Origin: Rhodobacteraceae bacterium CG17_big_fil_post_rev_8_21_14_2_50_63_15 | GTDB taxonomy: Bacteria > Pseudomonadota > Alphaproteobacteria > Rhodobacterales > Rhodobacteraceae | DNA length: 38,628 nt | Assembly: GCA_002783205.1 (NCBI GenBank) | Contig: PFEY01000052.1 | Coordinates: 1-38,628, forward strand | Direction of reading: 5' to 3' | Shown here: piece after piece, positions 18,140 to 26,343 of the stretch | Layout: each line of letters opens with the position of its first letter | Numbering within the stretch: position 1 is the stretch's first letter | Notes under the pieces: generated by a model | The model's input: only the letters and a program-made list of their open reading frames with translations | Told to the model about the DNA's origin: nothing | The model's database searches: none | Made by a program: the position numbers and the translations under genes

Positions 18140-18604
18140 ATGACCGAGGCGCTCAAATCCGCGGATATCCACCATATCCAGCGACTCATTCCGCATCGAT
18201 ACCCGTTTCTTCTGGTTGACAAGGTGGTCGAGATCGACGGCTACATGTCAGCGCGTGGGATCAAGAACGTTACCATGAACGAGCCGCATTTTCAGGGCCA
18301 TTTCCCAGGTCGTCCCATCATGCCGGGCGTCACCATCATTGAAGCGATGGCGCAGACTGCGGCAGTGATGGTTGGGACGGCGCTTGGAATGGAGGACCGC
18401 AACATGCTGGTCTATTTCATGGCGATAGAAGGTTGCAAGTTCCGCCGCATGGTCGTGCCTGGCGATGTTCTGGAGATGAAACTTGCAACCCTGCGCGGCA
18501 AGCCGGGTGGAAAGGTCTGGAAGTTTGGCGGCGTTGCCGAGGTCGCCGGCGAGTTGGTCGCCGAGGTAGAATTCACCGCAATGATGGACTTGCAAAAGGT
18601 CTGA
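18140..18604 (+). CDS. fabZ: 3-hydroxyacyl-ACP dehydratase FabZ
   Basis: Dehydrates beta-hydroxyacyl-ACP to trans-2-enoyl-ACP in fatty-acid elongation. The 154-residue hot-dog-fold protein has [13 protein letters not shown] (17-29), catalytic H54 in [12 protein letters not shown] and catalytic E68 in IIEAMAQ. ATG 18140 has AAAGGA 7 bases upstream. In alphaproteobacteria fabZ is commonly followed by lpxA; here the next gene is on the opposite strand, so the usual lipid A genes are absent from this place. Confidence 0.96.
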   Translation: MTEALKSADIHHIQRLIPHRYPFLLVDKVVEIDGYMSARGIKNVTMNEPHFQGHFPGRPIMPGVTIIEAMAQTAAVMVGTALGMEDRNMLVYFMAIEGCKFRRMVVPGDVLEMKLATLRGKPGGKVWKFGGVAEVAGELVAEVEFTAMMDLQKV

Positions 18605-18678
18605 CTCAGGGCCGCGCCATTTTTTCCTGCATATGGCCTGTTTCGATCTGGGGGCAGTTCCAGAAAGGGCCTGCGTTC

Positions 18679-18695
18679 CAAGCGGGCTCCGCTTG
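18679..18695. terminator. Hairpin between convergent fabZ and DUF2059 genes
   Basis: CAAGCGG-GCT-CCGCTTG is a perfect 7-bp stem with a 3-base loop. It lies 75 bases after the fabZ stop and 6 bases beyond the stop of the convergent gene, the right place for a shared terminator. There is no clear U-tract on either strand, so function is tentative. Confidence 0.4.
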
Positions 18696-18700
18696 TGGAT

Positions 18701-19186
18701 CTATTGCTTTGGTGCTGTGGTGATTGCCTCGATCTTTGGCATCATCACTGGCATTTTTTCCTGCAACACGGCAGAGATCATCGGCTGTTGAATCTGCGCA
18801 AGTTGCGGCATCTTCTCCATCACCGCACGGCCATTCACAGACATGTAGAAGTCACGCAAAGCGGTCAATTCCTCGAGGGTCATCAGATCCGCCATGATGG
18901 CATCCTGTTTGCGCATCACCGCCATCAGCGGCGCCGTCAACTCGTCGGAAAACAGCTGTTCGATCTGATTGACCTGATCGGGCGAGAGCGGTTGTCGCGT
19001 CGCCTCCATCTGCTGCACCATAGGCTGCCAGAGTTGGCGAATGAAATCCTGAATATCCATATCCTGCATCGTTGCCTCGACATAGTCCTGCGCTATCGCA
19101 AGTCGCGTTGCGCGATCGCTGGCACCATCCGCATTGGCAGGTAGGGCAAGACAGAGGGCTAGCATTACGCCAGTGAAAAATTGCAT
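18701..19186 (-). CDS. DUF2059 domain-containing secreted protein
   Basis: A 161-residue exported protein with signal peptide MQFFTGVMLALCLALPANA and a helical DUF2059-like region (LSPDQVNQIEQLFSDELTAPLMAVMRKQDAIMADLMTLEELTALRDFYMSVNGRAVMEKMP). Proteins of this family are periplasmic and uncharacterised. ATG 19186 has GGAG 8 bases upstream. It converges on fabZ and diverges from the ABC ATPase gene across 153 bases. No catalytic motif is visible. Confidence 0.75.
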   Translation of the reverse strand: MQFFTGVMLALCLALPANADGASDRATRLAIAQDYVEATMQDMDIQDFIRQLWQPMVQQMEATRQPLSPDQVNQIEQLFSDELTAPLMAVMRKQDAIMADLMTLEELTALRDFYMSVNGRAVMEKMPQLAQIQQPMISAVLQEKMPVMMPKIEAITTAPKQ

Positions 19187-19304
19187 AGGTCAAACTCCAC
19201 AAATTCAATTCAGGAGGGATGCAATCATCTCGACAGATCGCTGTCAACGGGGTGCCGTGGCTTGCATGGACCGGGTTGTGTTGCTATCTCCGAAAAGGGA
19301 AAAC

Positions 19305-19321
19305 CCGATCAATTTGATCGG
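19305..19321. promoter_or_regulatory. 17-bp perfect palindrome just upstream of the ABC ATPase gene
   Basis: CCGATCAATTTGATCGG is an exact inverted repeat (8+1+8). It ends 18 bases before the GTG start of the ABC gene, with the GAGG binding site between. It could be an operator overlapping the transcription start or a hairpin that limits ribosome access. The ligand or regulator is unknown. Confidence 0.55.
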
Positions 19322-19339
19322 ATAGAACATGAGGCACAG

Positions 19340-20434
19340 GTGCAGAGCCAAATCCCACGGCTGGAAATCAGAAACCTCACCCGACGCTATGATCGCCGGG
19401 CGGTAGTGAATGATGTGTCCTTGCGGGTGATGCCGGGTCAGGTGACATGCCTGCTGGGACCCTCGGGGTGCGGAAAATCAACAACGTTGCGCATGATAGC
19501 GGGCGTCGAGATGCAGGATTCGGGCGAGATCTATGTCGATGGCCGGCTGATTTGCGATACTGTGTTTCGCGTGCCCCCAGAGCGCCGGCATATCGGTCTG
19601 ATGTTCCAGGATTTCGCGCTTTTTCCGCATCTCAATGTGGCGCACAATGTCGCCTTTGGCCTTTTGGGAAACAAAGCCGAGAAATTCGCCCGGGTGACGG
19701 AATTGCTCGAACGTGTCGGTATGGGGCGATACATTGATGCCTATCCGCATGAACTTTCCGGCGGCGAGCAGCAACGTGTGGCGCTTGCCCGGGCCCTTGC
19801 CCCCAAGCCCAGCATCATGCTGATGGATGAGCCATTTTCCGGCCTCGACAATCGCCTGCGCGATGGTATCCGCGACGAGACGCTTGATATCCTGCGCGAA
19901 GAGGATACCGCCATCTTGCTCGTGACGCATGAACCCCAGGAAGCGATGCGGATGGCCGATGAAATCGCATTGATGCGCGACGGGCGCATCGTGCAGCAAG
20001 GGGCGCCTTACAATATCTACAATTCTCCGATCGATCGCAGCGCGGTGGCGTTCTTTTCCGACACAAATGTCATTCGCGGCACGGTCCGGGGAGCATTGAC
20101 CGAGACGCCGTTTGGTCATTTTCTGGCCCCCGGCGTTCCGGATGGGCAGGACGTTGAAATCGTGATCCGGCCCCAGCACATCAAGATCGATTTTGACCGA
20201 AATGGACGCGGTCCCAATCCAACGCCTCAGGACGGCACGCCCGCGCGCGGCGTGGTCGTGCGGGCACGTTTCATGGGTTCGGAGAGCCTGGTCGAGTTTC
20301 GTATGGATCACGATGGATCGATTCTGAAGGCTACGGTTCCAAAAGTGTTTTTGCCGGAACCGGGCAAAGCGTTGTGGTTGATGATCCGGCGCGATCGGTG
20401 CTTTGTGTTTCCGAATCGTCGCGGTGCAGTGTGA
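19340..20434 (+). CDS. ABC transporter ATP-binding protein (FbpC/PotA type)
   Basis: A 364-residue ATPase: Walker A GPSGCGKST (40-48), Q-loop in MFQDFALFPHLNVAHNVAFGL, signature LSGGEQQRVALARAL (139-153), Walker B IMLMDEPFSGLD (159-170), H-loop H197 in LLVTHEP, and a C-terminal TOBE-like domain from about 255 (VEIVIRPQHIKI). The order and the TOBE domain place it with ferric-iron, spermidine or sulfate importers; FbpC-like iron uptake is the nearest guess. GTG 19340 has GAGG 6 bases upstream and gives the usual N-terminus; ATG codons further upstream add non-homologous residues across the palindrome. No permease or binding-protein gene is adjacent. Confidence 0.85.
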   Translation: MQSQIPRLEIRNLTRRYDRRAVVNDVSLRVMPGQVTCLLGPSGCGKSTTLRMIAGVEMQDSGEIYVDGRLICDTVFRVPPERRHIGLMFQDFALFPHLNVAHNVAFGLLGNKAEKFARVTELLERVGMGRYIDAYPHELSGGEQQRVALARALAPKPSIMLMDEPFSGLDNRLRDGIRDETLDILREEDTAILLVTHEPQEAMRMADEIALMRDGRIVQQGAPYNIYNSPIDRSAVAFFSDTNVIRGTVRGALTETPFGHFLAPGVPDGQDVEIVIRPQHIKIDFDRNGRGPNPTPQDGTPARGVVVRARFMGSESLVEFRMDHDGSILKATVPKVFLPEPGKALWLMIRRDRCFVFPNRRGAV

Positions 20435-20449
20435 GGGCGCGTTCAGGAG

Positions 20450-21757
20450 TCAGAGTTTTCGTATCTTAAACTTTGTGATCCGGTTGTCCTTGCGCGCCAG
20501 AACCTGAAACCGGAAGCCGTGAAAAATGAAAACCTGATCGACCGCAGGGATCATCTGAGCCTCATGGATGACCAGCCCGGCCACGGTGTTCGCCATGTCG
20601 TCGGGCAATGCCCATTCCGTGGCCCGGTTGAGATCCCGGATCGTCATGGCGCCATCGACGATGAATTGGTTATCCTCGGTTTTCCGGATCGCATATTCCA
20701 TATCCTGATCGAACTCATCGGTAATCTGGCCGACGATCTCTTCCAGAATATCCTCGAGGGTAATCAGTCCTTCGAGCGTACCATACTCATCGACGACAAG
20801 CGCAAAATGGCTGCGGATGCGGAGGAACTGTCGCATCTGTTCGTCCAGTGTCGTCGTTTCCGGAACGAAGTAAGGTTTTCGCGCAATGCTGAGGACATCG
20901 AAGTTCTTCAAGGCTTTGGCGCCATCTCTTGATCCAGTTACCAGCTTGTGCATGGCGCGCAGCAAATCCTTTGCATGGACCACGCCGATAATGTTGTCCG
21001 GATCATCCCGATAGAGCGGCAATCGCGTGTGATTGCTCTCAAGGCATTGGTTCAGGATGGCCTCCGGGTCCAAAGCGACATCGATCAATTCGATCCGGCT
21101 GCGATGCAGCATGATTTCCTCGACCGTTCTTTCGCCCAGATCGAGGGCGCCCAGGATGCGGTCGCGATCTTCCTTTTCGACGACACCCTCGGATTGCCCG
21201 AGATAAAGTGCACCGGCGATTTCTTCCTTGATGGCAAGGATTTGACGGTTCGGATCAATCTTGACGCCGAACACGGCCAGGATGCCGCGCACGAATAGTC
21301 GAACCGCCGATACAATCGGCGAGAAGACCTTGATCACCACAAGGATGATCGGCGCCGCGCGTGCAGCGGCCGATTCGGCATTCGTTATGGCGTAAGTCTT
21401 TGGCAACACCTCAGAAAAAACCAGCACAAGAACCGTCATGACCAGCGTCGCCAAGGCCACACCGCTCTCACCAAAGAGCTTGGTAAAAAGGGCGGTCGCC
21501 AACGCCGCGGCAAGGATGTTTACCAGATTGTTGCCGAGCAGCACGGATCCGATCAGGCGCTCATTATCTTCCGTGATTTTCAAAGCGAATTCGGCACCCT
21601 TGCTGCCCTTTTCAGCTTGCGCGCGCAGTTTGCTACGCGACGCGGCGGTCAGCGCGGTTTCACTGCCCGAGAAGAATGCAGACAGGATCAGCAGTCCAAG
21701 AATCGCTCCGGCGGTGATCCAGAAAGTCAGATCCAGAAGGTGTGTTTCGGCTTCCAT
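20450..21757 (-). CDS. CNNM/CorC (HlyC) family membrane protein
   Basis: A 435-residue protein: an N-terminal DUF21/CNNM membrane domain with about four helices (ITAGAILGLLILSAFFSGSETAL; LIGSVLLGNNLVNILAAALATALF), two CBS domains (about 205-335, e.g. VDEYGTLEGLITLEDILEEIVGQITDEFD), and a C-terminal CorC_HlyC domain (about 345-430). Family members are linked to magnesium and cobalt export or resistance; the old haemolysin label is not a function. ATG 21757 lies 54 bases after the xerD stop, so it may be the last gene of that unit. It converges on the ABC ATPase gene. Confidence 0.88.
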   Translation of the reverse strand: MEAETHLLDLTFWITAGAILGLLILSAFFSGSETALTAASRSKLRAQAEKGSKGAEFALKITEDNERLIGSVLLGNNLVNILAAALATALFTKLFGESGVALATLVMTVLVLVFSEVLPKTYAITNAESAAARAAPIILVVIKVFSPIVSAVRLFVRGILAVFGVKIDPNRQILAIKEEIAGALYLGQSEGVVEKEDRDRILGALDLGERTVEEIMLHRSRIELIDVALDPEAILNQCLESNHTRLPLYRDDPDNIIGVVHAKDLLRAMHKLVTGSRDGAKALKNFDVLSIARKPYFVPETTTLDEQMRQFLRIRSHFALVVDEYGTLEGLITLEDILEEIVGQITDEFDQDMEYAIRKTEDNQFIVDGAMTIRDLNRATEWALPDDMANTVAGLVIHEAQMIPAVDQVFIFHGFRFQVLARKDNRITKFKIRKL

Positions 21758-21811
21758 CTCGCGGGTTCTCAGTTCTTGCGTGTGAAGTTATGCGGCGCAC
21801 TCGGAATTGCA

Positions 21812-22840
21812 TCAAGACGACGTTTTTGACACCACGTGTTTTGTTTCGAGAGTCGACTCTGTCGCAGGTCGTGGATCATCTGGTGCGGATCTGGGGGCCT
21901 GATCGCGCCGGGTCGCCCTGGCCAGCGGATGATGCTCCTGAACTAGAGCCTGCAAGCGGGCGTCGAGGACATGCGTGTAGATTTCTGTCGTGGCGAGATC
22001 GGCGTGACCAAGCAGGATTTGTATCACCCGCAGGTCCGCGCCGTTGGCCAACAGATGCGTGGCAAACGCATGCCGGAGCCTATGCGGTGTGACCTTTGCT
22101 GAAGTGACATCAGCTTTGACAGCCAGTTCCTTGATAGTAATATAAAAACTATGGCGGCTCAAGAAGCCGTCGTCCTGCGAAGAGGGAAAGAGAAACGGTG
22201 ATGCGGTCTTGCCCGCGCTGCGGGCCGCGTCATCCTCCTGTGTGCGGAACTCAAGCCATTTGGCAAGAGCCGTGCGCGCCGGTGGCGAGAGAGGCACCAT
22301 GCGTTCCTTGCCCCCCTTGCCTCGGATCAGCAGCATCTGCGGATCGCCGCGCGCCGCCGAGATCGGCAGCGACACCAGTTCACTCACGCGCATTCCGGTC
22401 GCGTAGAGCAGGGTCATCAGGCAGGCATTTCGCGTGCGATCCTGGACGGTCCTCCCATGCAGGGCGGCCGCCTCCAGCAGGCGGCTGACCTCAGCCTCGC
22501 TCAGGGTCTTGGGCAGACGCTTCGCCCGTCCGGGGCCTTTGATACGAATTGCGGGATTGTCGGTGCGCAGGCGTTCGTCGAAGGCAAACCGATAGAGTTG
22601 CCGCACGGCGGATAACCTGCGCGCACGGGTGGCGCGGGCCAGCCCCTTTGCATCGCAATGGACCAGATAGGATTCGATGTCGGTCTGCGTGGCCGTCTCA
22701 AGAGGAACGTCCTGATCGCGGGCCCAAGTGGCAAAGTCGCGAAGATCACGCTCATAGGCCAGAAGCGTGTTGTGCGCGGCTCCCAGCTCGGCCGCTTGCG
22801 CCTCAAGAAAGAGCTCGATCCACTGCCTGTCCCGGGTCAT
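21812..22840 (-). CDS. xerD: Tyrosine recombinase XerD
   Basis: Site-specific recombinase that, with XerC, resolves chromosome dimers at dif. The 342-residue protein has an N-terminal core-binding SAM-like domain (about 1-100) and the catalytic domain with R151 (TGMRVSELV), K175 (RGKGGKE), H253 and R256 (TPHRLRHAFATH), H279 (LLGHA) and nucleophile Y288 (TEIYTH). About 35 residues follow the usual XerD end (DQAPRSAPDDPRPATEST...), an unexplained hydrophilic tail. The start ATG overlaps the stop of the 510-residue gene (ATGA). Family resemblance and chromosomal context argue for housekeeping XerD rather than a phage integrase. Confidence 0.93.
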   Translation of the reverse strand: MTRDRQWIELFLEAQAAELGAAHNTLLAYERDLRDFATWARDQDVPLETATQTDIESYLVHCDAKGLARATRARRLSAVRQLYRFAFDERLRTDNPAIRIKGPGRAKRLPKTLSEAEVSRLLEAAALHGRTVQDRTRNACLMTLLYATGMRVSELVSLPISAARGDPQMLLIRGKGGKERMVPLSPPARTALAKWLEFRTQEDDAARSAGKTASPFLFPSSQDDGFLSRHSFYITIKELAVKADVTSAKVTPHRLRHAFATHLLANGADLRVIQILLGHADLATTEIYTHVLDARLQALVQEHHPLARATRRDQAPRSAPDDPRPATESTLETKHVVSKTSS

Positions 22841-24369
22841 CTGCGTATGTCAAGCAGCAGCAGTTGCAGCGCGGCCCGGCGGGCAGTTTCTTCCAGACCC
22901 ACCGCACGCAACGTGGCAATAGCCCCCGAGATGTCGTCGCGGCCACTCTCCGAGGGTTGATCAAGCTGTGCTGCGGCCCCGAGGATGGCCTCGCCCAGGC
23001 GGCCGTTGTCGAGCAGGGTTTTTTGTGCGGATGGTGGTTCGGTGGCCATAAAGCCCCGGACGATTGCCTCCTCAAGAGACGATTGAGCATCATCAAGCTT
23101 CGGCTGACCACGGGCAAGATCGGCGAGATAACGCCGTGTTCTCTCCTCGCTTTGTTGCTCTTTCGCCGCCGCCCCGTAGCTACTGGACAAGAGAAGAATT
23201 CGAAACGCAAGTTCCGTCACCTCGTTCGGAAGTTCCAACCCCATCAGGCGCGGTCCGAAGACATCCGCAAAGGGCACCTCAAGCCGCCTTGATCTCATGG
23301 CAGCCCAAGCCACTGGCAATCCTTTGGCGACCGCTGGCAGGTCTCCTTGGCTCAGTGCCGCATCGAGGGCCTGAATTGCCGCCACCCTGTCCCAGATGCC
23401 GCCAGAGGCTGCGGGCTTGCGGGCGGTATAGAGCCCAAAGAGTTGGCTTGCGGGCAACGCCCCGGTGCGCGCCAGTCGCTCGGCGGCTTCGAGTTCGGCC
23501 TTCCAGCCTGCCGTTCCGCGCAAATCGGCGTGGGCAAAGGACTTTGGCAGATTATGGGTCTGAAGGGGCGTGCCCATCGCTTCGAAAAGCCGAAACTCGA
23601 GAGGTGATATCGTCTTGGGGATGTCGGGGGGAGGAACCGTGTCGATCAGATCAGGATCAAGGAACAGGGCAAGCAAGGTCTGATCGGTTGCATCAATTGC
23701 ATCAAGAGCCACGGCCGAGTCGTAAATCAGCGCCGCCTTTTCCCAATCCCCCGTTCGTGCCGAGCAGAAAATTCTTGCGGAAAGATCGCTGGACAAATGC
23801 GGCCGGCGCTCGAGTGCTGCGCAGGGACGATCCTCTTGCCCGGTGAGAAGCGACAGATCAAACCAGTGGCCAAATAGGTTGCCCGGCACCAGACCTGCGG
23901 CCTCCACAAGGGCAAGAGCGGGTTCTACTGCACCGAACTGCCGCAAGGCCAGCAAGCGGGTCAATAGAAACTCTGCGTCCGTTGTCAGATCAACGGGTGG
24001 GTCGGCTTCGGCAAGCAAGAGCGTATAATACAATGCCTGAATCGCGGGCAATGGCTCTGGTGACAGGTTCAAGAACCGGCGTTGCAGATCCGCCGCATTA
24101 CTATTGCTCCAAAGAGAGACGGGGAGACCTGTCGAATGGCTGGGCAAGAGGCCGACTGCGTCGGCGCGCTGTCTGTCAAGTGTGGTTACCTGAACCTGCG
24201 GTATAGTTACCGCGGATGCGACCGGGGGGGCATTCAGGATGACGCTTTCCGGGGGGGAGACGGTCGCAGTCGCGGTCTGGTTTAGCCACTCGATCGCTGA
24301 GAGCGGTTCCTGAGCAAAACTGGCGGTTCCGAAAAGGATGCTGAAAAGGGCTGCGCTAATGCGTTTCAA
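22837..24369 (-). CDS. 510-residue secreted protein of unknown function upstream of xerD
   Basis: The protein begins with a clear signal peptide (MKRISAALFSILFGTASFAQ), followed by a long Ala/Leu-rich mostly helical body with no catalytic motif I can name. Parts such as AALIYDSAVALDAIDATDQTLLALFL and the repeated Leu/Ala spacing look like helical-repeat (TPR/Sel1-like) folding. I set the start at TTG 24369: AGGA lies 8 bases upstream, it gives a perfect signal peptide, and it overlaps the upstream small gene by 14 bases. An ATG at 24456 in the same frame would bury the signal 29 residues in. The stop overlaps the xerD start (ATGA). It looks like a lineage-conserved periplasmic protein; the role is unknown. 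Confidence 0.75.
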   Translation of the reverse strand: MKRISAALFSILFGTASFAQEPLSAIEWLNQTATATVSPPESVILNAPPVASAVTIPQVQVTTLDRQRADAVGLLPSHSTGLPVSLWSNSNAADLQRRFLNLSPEPLPAIQALYYTLLLAEADPPVDLTTDAEFLLTRLLALRQFGAVEPALALVEAAGLVPGNLFGHWFDLSLLTGQEDRPCAALERRPHLSSDLSARIFCSARTGDWEKAALIYDSAVALDAIDATDQTLLALFLDPDLIDTVPPPDIPKTISPLEFRLFEAMGTPLQTHNLPKSFAHADLRGTAGWKAELEAAERLARTGALPASQLFGLYTARKPAASGGIWDRVAAIQALDAALSQGDLPAVAKGLPVAWAAMRSRRLEVPFADVFGPRLMGLELPNEVTELAFRILLLSSSYGAAAKEQQSEERTRRYLADLARGQPKLDDAQSSLEEAIVRGFMATEPPSAQKTLLDNGRLGEAILGAAAQLDQPSESGRDDISGAIATLRAVGLEETARRAALQLLLLDIRR

Positions 24370-24505
24370 GAATGATTTCCTGACGAATCTCGTTCTGCCG
24401 TGGGCCAAAGTCAGCCCCAAAAAACGGTCCGACATACATATAGGACACCAGAGCAAGGAACCCTAGAAAGGCCACATAAATCAGCCACTTTATCAATCTA
24501 TACAT
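24356..24505 (-). CDS. 49-residue small inner-membrane protein
   Basis: ATG 24505, with GAGG 6 bases upstream, opens 49 codons: one hydrophobic helix (LIKWLIYVAFLGFLALVSYM) followed by a short polar tail (FFGADFGPRQNEIRQEIILETH). It is the first gene of a minus-strand unit: its 3' end overlaps the 510-residue gene by 14 bases, and that gene overlaps xerD. The clean transmembrane segment, good binding site and overlaps argue that it is real. It is divergent from aroK across 85 bases. Function unknown. Confidence 0.7.
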   Translation of the reverse strand: MYRLIKWLIYVAFLGFLALVSYMYVGPFFGADFGPRQNEIRQEIILETH

Positions 24506-24523
24506 AGGGCCCTCTGTCTGCTC

Positions 24524-24550
24524 TTGCCAGTCTTTTTCTGAACTTATAAC
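24524..24550 (+). promoter_or_regulatory. Candidate aroK promoter
   Basis: TTGCCA at 24524-24529 and TATAAC at 24545-24550 resemble -35 and -10 boxes, though the 15-base spacer is short. They lie in the AT-rich divergent gap, 40 bases upstream of the aroK GTG. The same gap must also hold the leftward promoter. Confidence 0.3.
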
Positions 24551-24590
24551 TGGCCTTTTAGACAAGATCACGTCATTCAATGAAAAGCGT

Positions 24591-25178
24591 GTGGAATTGG
24601 CAGGGGAACGCCGAGACGTGCCGGGGGCAGCGGAGCCGAAACTGAAAAAGACCATCGTGCTCGTGGGCATGATGGGCGCTGGCAAGACGGCCGTGGGCAA
24701 AGCGCTTGCGGCGCGTCTGCGAGTGCCGTTCCTGGATTCCGATGGCGAGATTGAAAAGGCGGCCAACATGACGATTGCCGAGATATTTCAACGCGATGGC
24801 GAGGACTTCTTTCGTCGGCGTGAAACCGAGGTGATTGACCGCTTGCTGGACTCACATCGTGGCGTCCTGTCAACCGGGGGCGGTGCCTTTCTGGCGGAAC
24901 GCAATCGCAGACTCATCTCCGAAAAAGCCATTTCGGTGTGGCTTGATGCCGAGCTTCCACTATTGTGGTCCCGCGTAAAAGGTAAAAATAACAGGCCACT
25001 CCTTCGCACAGCTAATCCATACGAAGCACTCAGCGATCTCTATCAGAAGCGCGTACCGCTTTATGCGCTCGCAGATTTGTGCGTGCAATCTCGACCGCAT
25101 TACTCGATCGAAGAAATGGCGACTGAAGTCGAAAAAGCGTTGCGGGCGCGGCAAGATGTGTTGGAGGGCGTGAATTGA
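24591..25178 (+). CDS. aroK: Shikimate kinase
   Basis: Phosphorylates shikimate with ATP in aromatic amino-acid synthesis. The 195-residue protein carries a Walker A loop GMMGAGKT (26-33), the substrate-binding DSDGEIE, FRRRETE, the GGG motif in LSTGGGAF, and the lid RPLL. ORF length fits alphaproteobacterial AroK. The start appears to be GTG 24591; no upstream in-frame ATG exists and the binding site is poor, so the first 15 or so residues are uncertain. aroB starts inside its stop codon. Confidence 0.93.
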   Translation: MELAGERRDVPGAAEPKLKKTIVLVGMMGAGKTAVGKALAARLRVPFLDSDGEIEKAANMTIAEIFQRDGEDFFRRRETEVIDRLLDSHRGVLSTGGGAFLAERNRRLISEKAISVWLDAELPLLWSRVKGKNNRPLLRTANPYEALSDLYQKRVPLYALADLCVQSRPHYSIEEMATEVEKALRARQDVLEGVN

Positions 25179-26293
25179 GCAACGTTGTGCATGTCGGGCT
25201 CGCAGGGCGCGCGTATGATGTTCATATCGGGCCTGGCGTGCTGCCAGAGGCGGGTTCTCTGATCGGTCCGCTGCTGCGGCGGGCGCGTGTGGCGATCGTG
25301 ACGGATGAAAATGTCGCGCGCTTGCATTTGAGGACGCTGGTCGAAGGTCTGGAAAAATCCGGAATATCCTCTGTCTCCCTGAGCCTTCCTGCGGGTGAGG
25401 GAACCAAAAGCTGGCCCCATCTGGAGCATGTGACCGGTTGGCTTCTGGAGCGGAAAATAGAACGAAATGATATAGTTATCGCCCTCGGTGGTGGAGTGAT
25501 CGGTGATCTCGTGGGGTTTGCCGCAGCGATCCTGCGGCGGGGGGTGCGGTTTGTGCAGGTGCCCACCAGTCTCTTGGCGCAGGTTGACAGTTCGGTGGGG
25601 GGCAAGACCGGGATCAATGCGCCACAGGGCAAGAACCTGATCGGGGCGTTTCATCAGCCAAGCCTTGTTCTGGCCGATACCGCAGTTCTCGGGACGCTTG
25701 CCGAACGCGATTTTCTGGCCGGATACGGTGAGGTGGTGAAATACGGTCTATTGGGAGATAGCACGTTTTTCCAATGGCTTGAAGGTCATGGCTCACGTGC
25801 CTCCGCCGGGGATATGGCGGCGCGGATGCATATCGTGAAACGCTCTGTCGAGATGAAGGCCGAGATTGTCACACGCGATGAAACCGAACAGGGTGATCGG
25901 GCCTTGCTTAATCTGGGGCATACATTTTGTCATGCGCTGGAGGCGGCAACACACTATGATGGGGCGCGTCTCTTGCATGGGGAAGGCGTGGCAATCGGCT
26001 GTGCGCTGGCGTTCGAGCTGTCAGCAAGGTTGGGGTTGTGTTCACAAGAGGAGCCAAGCCGGGTGCGTGCGTTGTTGCGCAACATGAAGATGAAGGTGGA
26101 TCTTTCGGATATTGAAGGAGAACTTCCGGCGGTTGACGCCTTGATCGCGCTCATGGGGCAGGACAAGAAAGTGGTCGATGGCAAGTTGCGATTCGTCCTG
26201 GCGCGCGGCATCGGTGCGGCCTTCATCACGGATGACGTGCCGCCCGCGGCGGTGCGCGCGGTGCTGCAAGAGGCGCTTGCGGCGCGGGGATGA
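25175..26293 (+). CDS. aroB: 3-dehydroquinate synthase
   Basis: Converts DAHP to 3-dehydroquinate using NAD+ and a divalent metal, the second step of the shikimate pathway. The 372-residue protein shows PAGEGTKSW, the NAD-binding GGGVIGDLVGFAA, VPTSLLAQVDSSVGGKTGIN, the metal ligands in GYGEVVKYG, RALLNLGHTFCHALE, and LLHGEGVAIG. The start is a TTG at 25175 overlapping the aroK stop by 4 bases, which makes translational coupling with aroK likely. Normal length. It converges on tyrS after 50 bases. Confidence 0.95.
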   Translation: MSNVVHVGLAGRAYDVHIGPGVLPEAGSLIGPLLRRARVAIVTDENVARLHLRTLVEGLEKSGISSVSLSLPAGEGTKSWPHLEHVTGWLLERKIERNDIVIALGGGVIGDLVGFAAAILRRGVRFVQVPTSLLAQVDSSVGGKTGINAPQGKNLIGAFHQPSLVLADTAVLGTLAERDFLAGYGEVVKYGLLGDSTFFQWLEGHGSRASAGDMAARMHIVKRSVEMKAEIVTRDETEQGDRALLNLGHTFCHALEAATHYDGARLLHGEGVAIGCALAFELSARLGLCSQEEPSRVRALLRNMKMKVDLSDIEGELPAVDALIALMGQDKKVVDGKLRFVLARGIGAAFITDDVPPAAVRAVLQEALAARG

Positions 26294-26334
26294 TGCGTAC
26301 AGGCGGGACAGGGTGAACGCGGGTTCCGTACGCA
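26294..26334. terminator. Inverted repeat between convergent aroB and tyrS
   Basis: TGCGTAC at 26294-26300 and GTACGCA at 26328-26334 form a 7-bp stem with a 27-base loop that can itself pair weakly (GAAC/GTTC). It begins directly after the aroB TGA and lies 10 bases beyond the tyrS stop. Placement suits a bidirectional terminator, but no U-tract is seen. Confidence 0.3.
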
Positions 26335-26343
26335 GTCGCCGCG

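Noticed and set aside
21812..22840. The tyrosine recombinase as a phage or island integrase
   Set aside because: Length, motifs and overlap with neighbouring chromosomal genes fit XerD. There is no tRNA, att-like repeat or mobile cargo nearby.
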